Of a stretch of 13,484 bases of DNA, positions 13,024 through 13,484 are shown piece by piece; position 1 is the stretch's first letter; the number at the start of each line of letters is the position of its first letter. The stretch spans positions 1-13,484 of the forward strand of contig JAGHAD010000071.1 in the NCBI GenBank assembly GCA_021161685.1, written 5' to 3'. This DNA is from Thermoplasmata archaeon (GTDB lineage Archaea > Thermoplasmatota > E2 > DHVEG-1 > B18-G2). The notes beneath the pieces are model-generated. The model was not told the DNA's origin. It worked only from the letters and a program-made list of their open reading frames with translations, and searched no databases. A program made the translations under genes and the position numbers.

Positions 13024-13484
13024 TCACTTTACAATTCGCATAGCCTCTTCTAGCGTTATTTCTCCCTCCAGTACCTTTCTCGCAAGTTCCTCCGGAATCG
13101 TTATCCTTCCTCCGCTCAGGATCCTGCTTTTTGCTTGAATCTCCCTTATCTCCCCCTTTGTTGGTTTCCTAGTTCGCCTGTACGCTTCTAATCTTTTGCC
13201 AGGAGTATTTCCTATTCTGATAGCTGCCCTTTCGTTCTTCTCTATTCTTGAAAGTCCTCTCTGTGGCGTTGTAGAGTATTCATTAACAACTTCTATGGGT
13301 ACGTTCAACTTCGTTATGCTCTCAAGAATTCTGTCTCTGCAGGCGAAGGAGCCATGACCAATCCTAATTATCAATTTCCCTTTCTCCCTCTGCTCCTCGA
13401 CCACATTTCTTACGATAGCTATAGCTTCATGCATCGAACTTGCAGAACATGTTTGTCGCATATCTTCTGGAAGACTAAGAAAAG
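13024..13484 (-). CDS. Conserved archaeal protein, possibly RNase H-fold, 5' end beyond window
   Basis: The frame is open from the stop at 13024-13026 to the right edge, giving at least 152 residues. A methionine at 13461 is probably internal. Visible elements include EKGKLIIRIGHGSFACRDRI, IEVVNEYSTTPQ, NERAAIRIGNTPG and the tail SGGRITIPEELARKVLEGEI. The alternation of an IRIGHG strand, an EVVNEY strand and an RAAIRIG helix resembles the later part of a YqgF/RuvC-like RNase H fold, but the catalytic acidic residues would be in the missing part. The C-terminal GRITIPEEL helix is typical of an archaeal family whose name I cannot give. Confidence 0.75.
   Translation of the reverse strand, partial: FLSLPEDMRQTCSASSMHEAIAIVRNVVEEQREKGKLIIRIGHGSFACRDRILESITKLNVPIEVVNEYSTTPQRGLSRIEKNERAAIRIGNTPGKRLEAYRRTRKPTKGEIREIQAKSRILSGGRITIPEELARKVLEGEITLEEAMRIVK

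Noticed and set aside
1..13484. CRISPR arrays, insertion sequences or integration sites.
   Set aside because: I saw no regularly spaced repeats, no transposase or integrase gene and no terminal inverted repeats. The only tandem repeat is the two-copy 12-mer at 11566-11589.

Overview
The window is archaeal, most probably from a thermophilic euryarchaeon. The evidence is the archaeal-type threonyl-tRNA synthetase with its N-terminal editing domain, the S13-S4-S11-RpoD gene order, a Dph2 diphthamide enzyme, TATA-box promoters in place of -35/-10 elements, and arginine codons that are mostly AGA/AGG. Starts follow two patterns. First genes often begin about 25-27 nt after a TATA box (leaderless). 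Internal genes are preceded by GGAGGTGAT-like Shine-Dalgarno (SD) sites, usually 4-7 nt before the start codon. The species cannot be fixed from the sequence alone.

Layout. (1) 1-1187: the tail of a + strand gene ends tail-to-tail with a glycine-cleavage T-protein gene (gcvT, minus). (2) 1271-2672: a + strand operon of four genes. They are a DUF134 regulator fused to a CxxC-type Fe-S domain, two small aromatic-rich proteins (the second with the DUF5320 signature) and a NifX/NifB-like cluster-binding protein. (3) 2691-2797: a candidate structured RNA behind its own TATA-like box. (4) 2850-7060: leaderless thrS, then rps13-rps4-rps11-rpoD and a tRNA-Pro(CGG) that starts 4 nt after the rpoD stop. 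(5) 7061-7546: a stretch that looks empty of genes but holds a decayed DUF5678 gene (minus) and an H/ACA pseudouridylation guide RNA (plus). The guide closely resembles Pyrococcus Pf9 and is predicted to target 16S rRNA near E. coli position 950. (6) 7547-11559: a four-gene minus-strand operon with overlapping stops and starts: a membrane-anchored protein, an MTA/SAH-type deaminase, a DUF401 transporter-like membrane protein and dph2. (7) 11614-12862: a shared divergent promoter, a 61-residue conserved archaeal protein and a biotin-synthase-related radical SAM protein. (8) 12863-13484: a possible 36-codon leaderless gene and the 3' part of a conserved archaeal gene that runs off the window, both minus.

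Several genes concern translation: thrS, three ribosomal proteins, tRNA-Pro, an rRNA-modification guide, and dph2, which modifies elongation factor 2. The DUF134/DUF5320/NifX operon looks like a self-regulated metal or Fe-S cluster handling module and is the least understood protein system here. The two RNA loci (7484-7546 and 2728-2794) are the features a protein-based annotation would miss.
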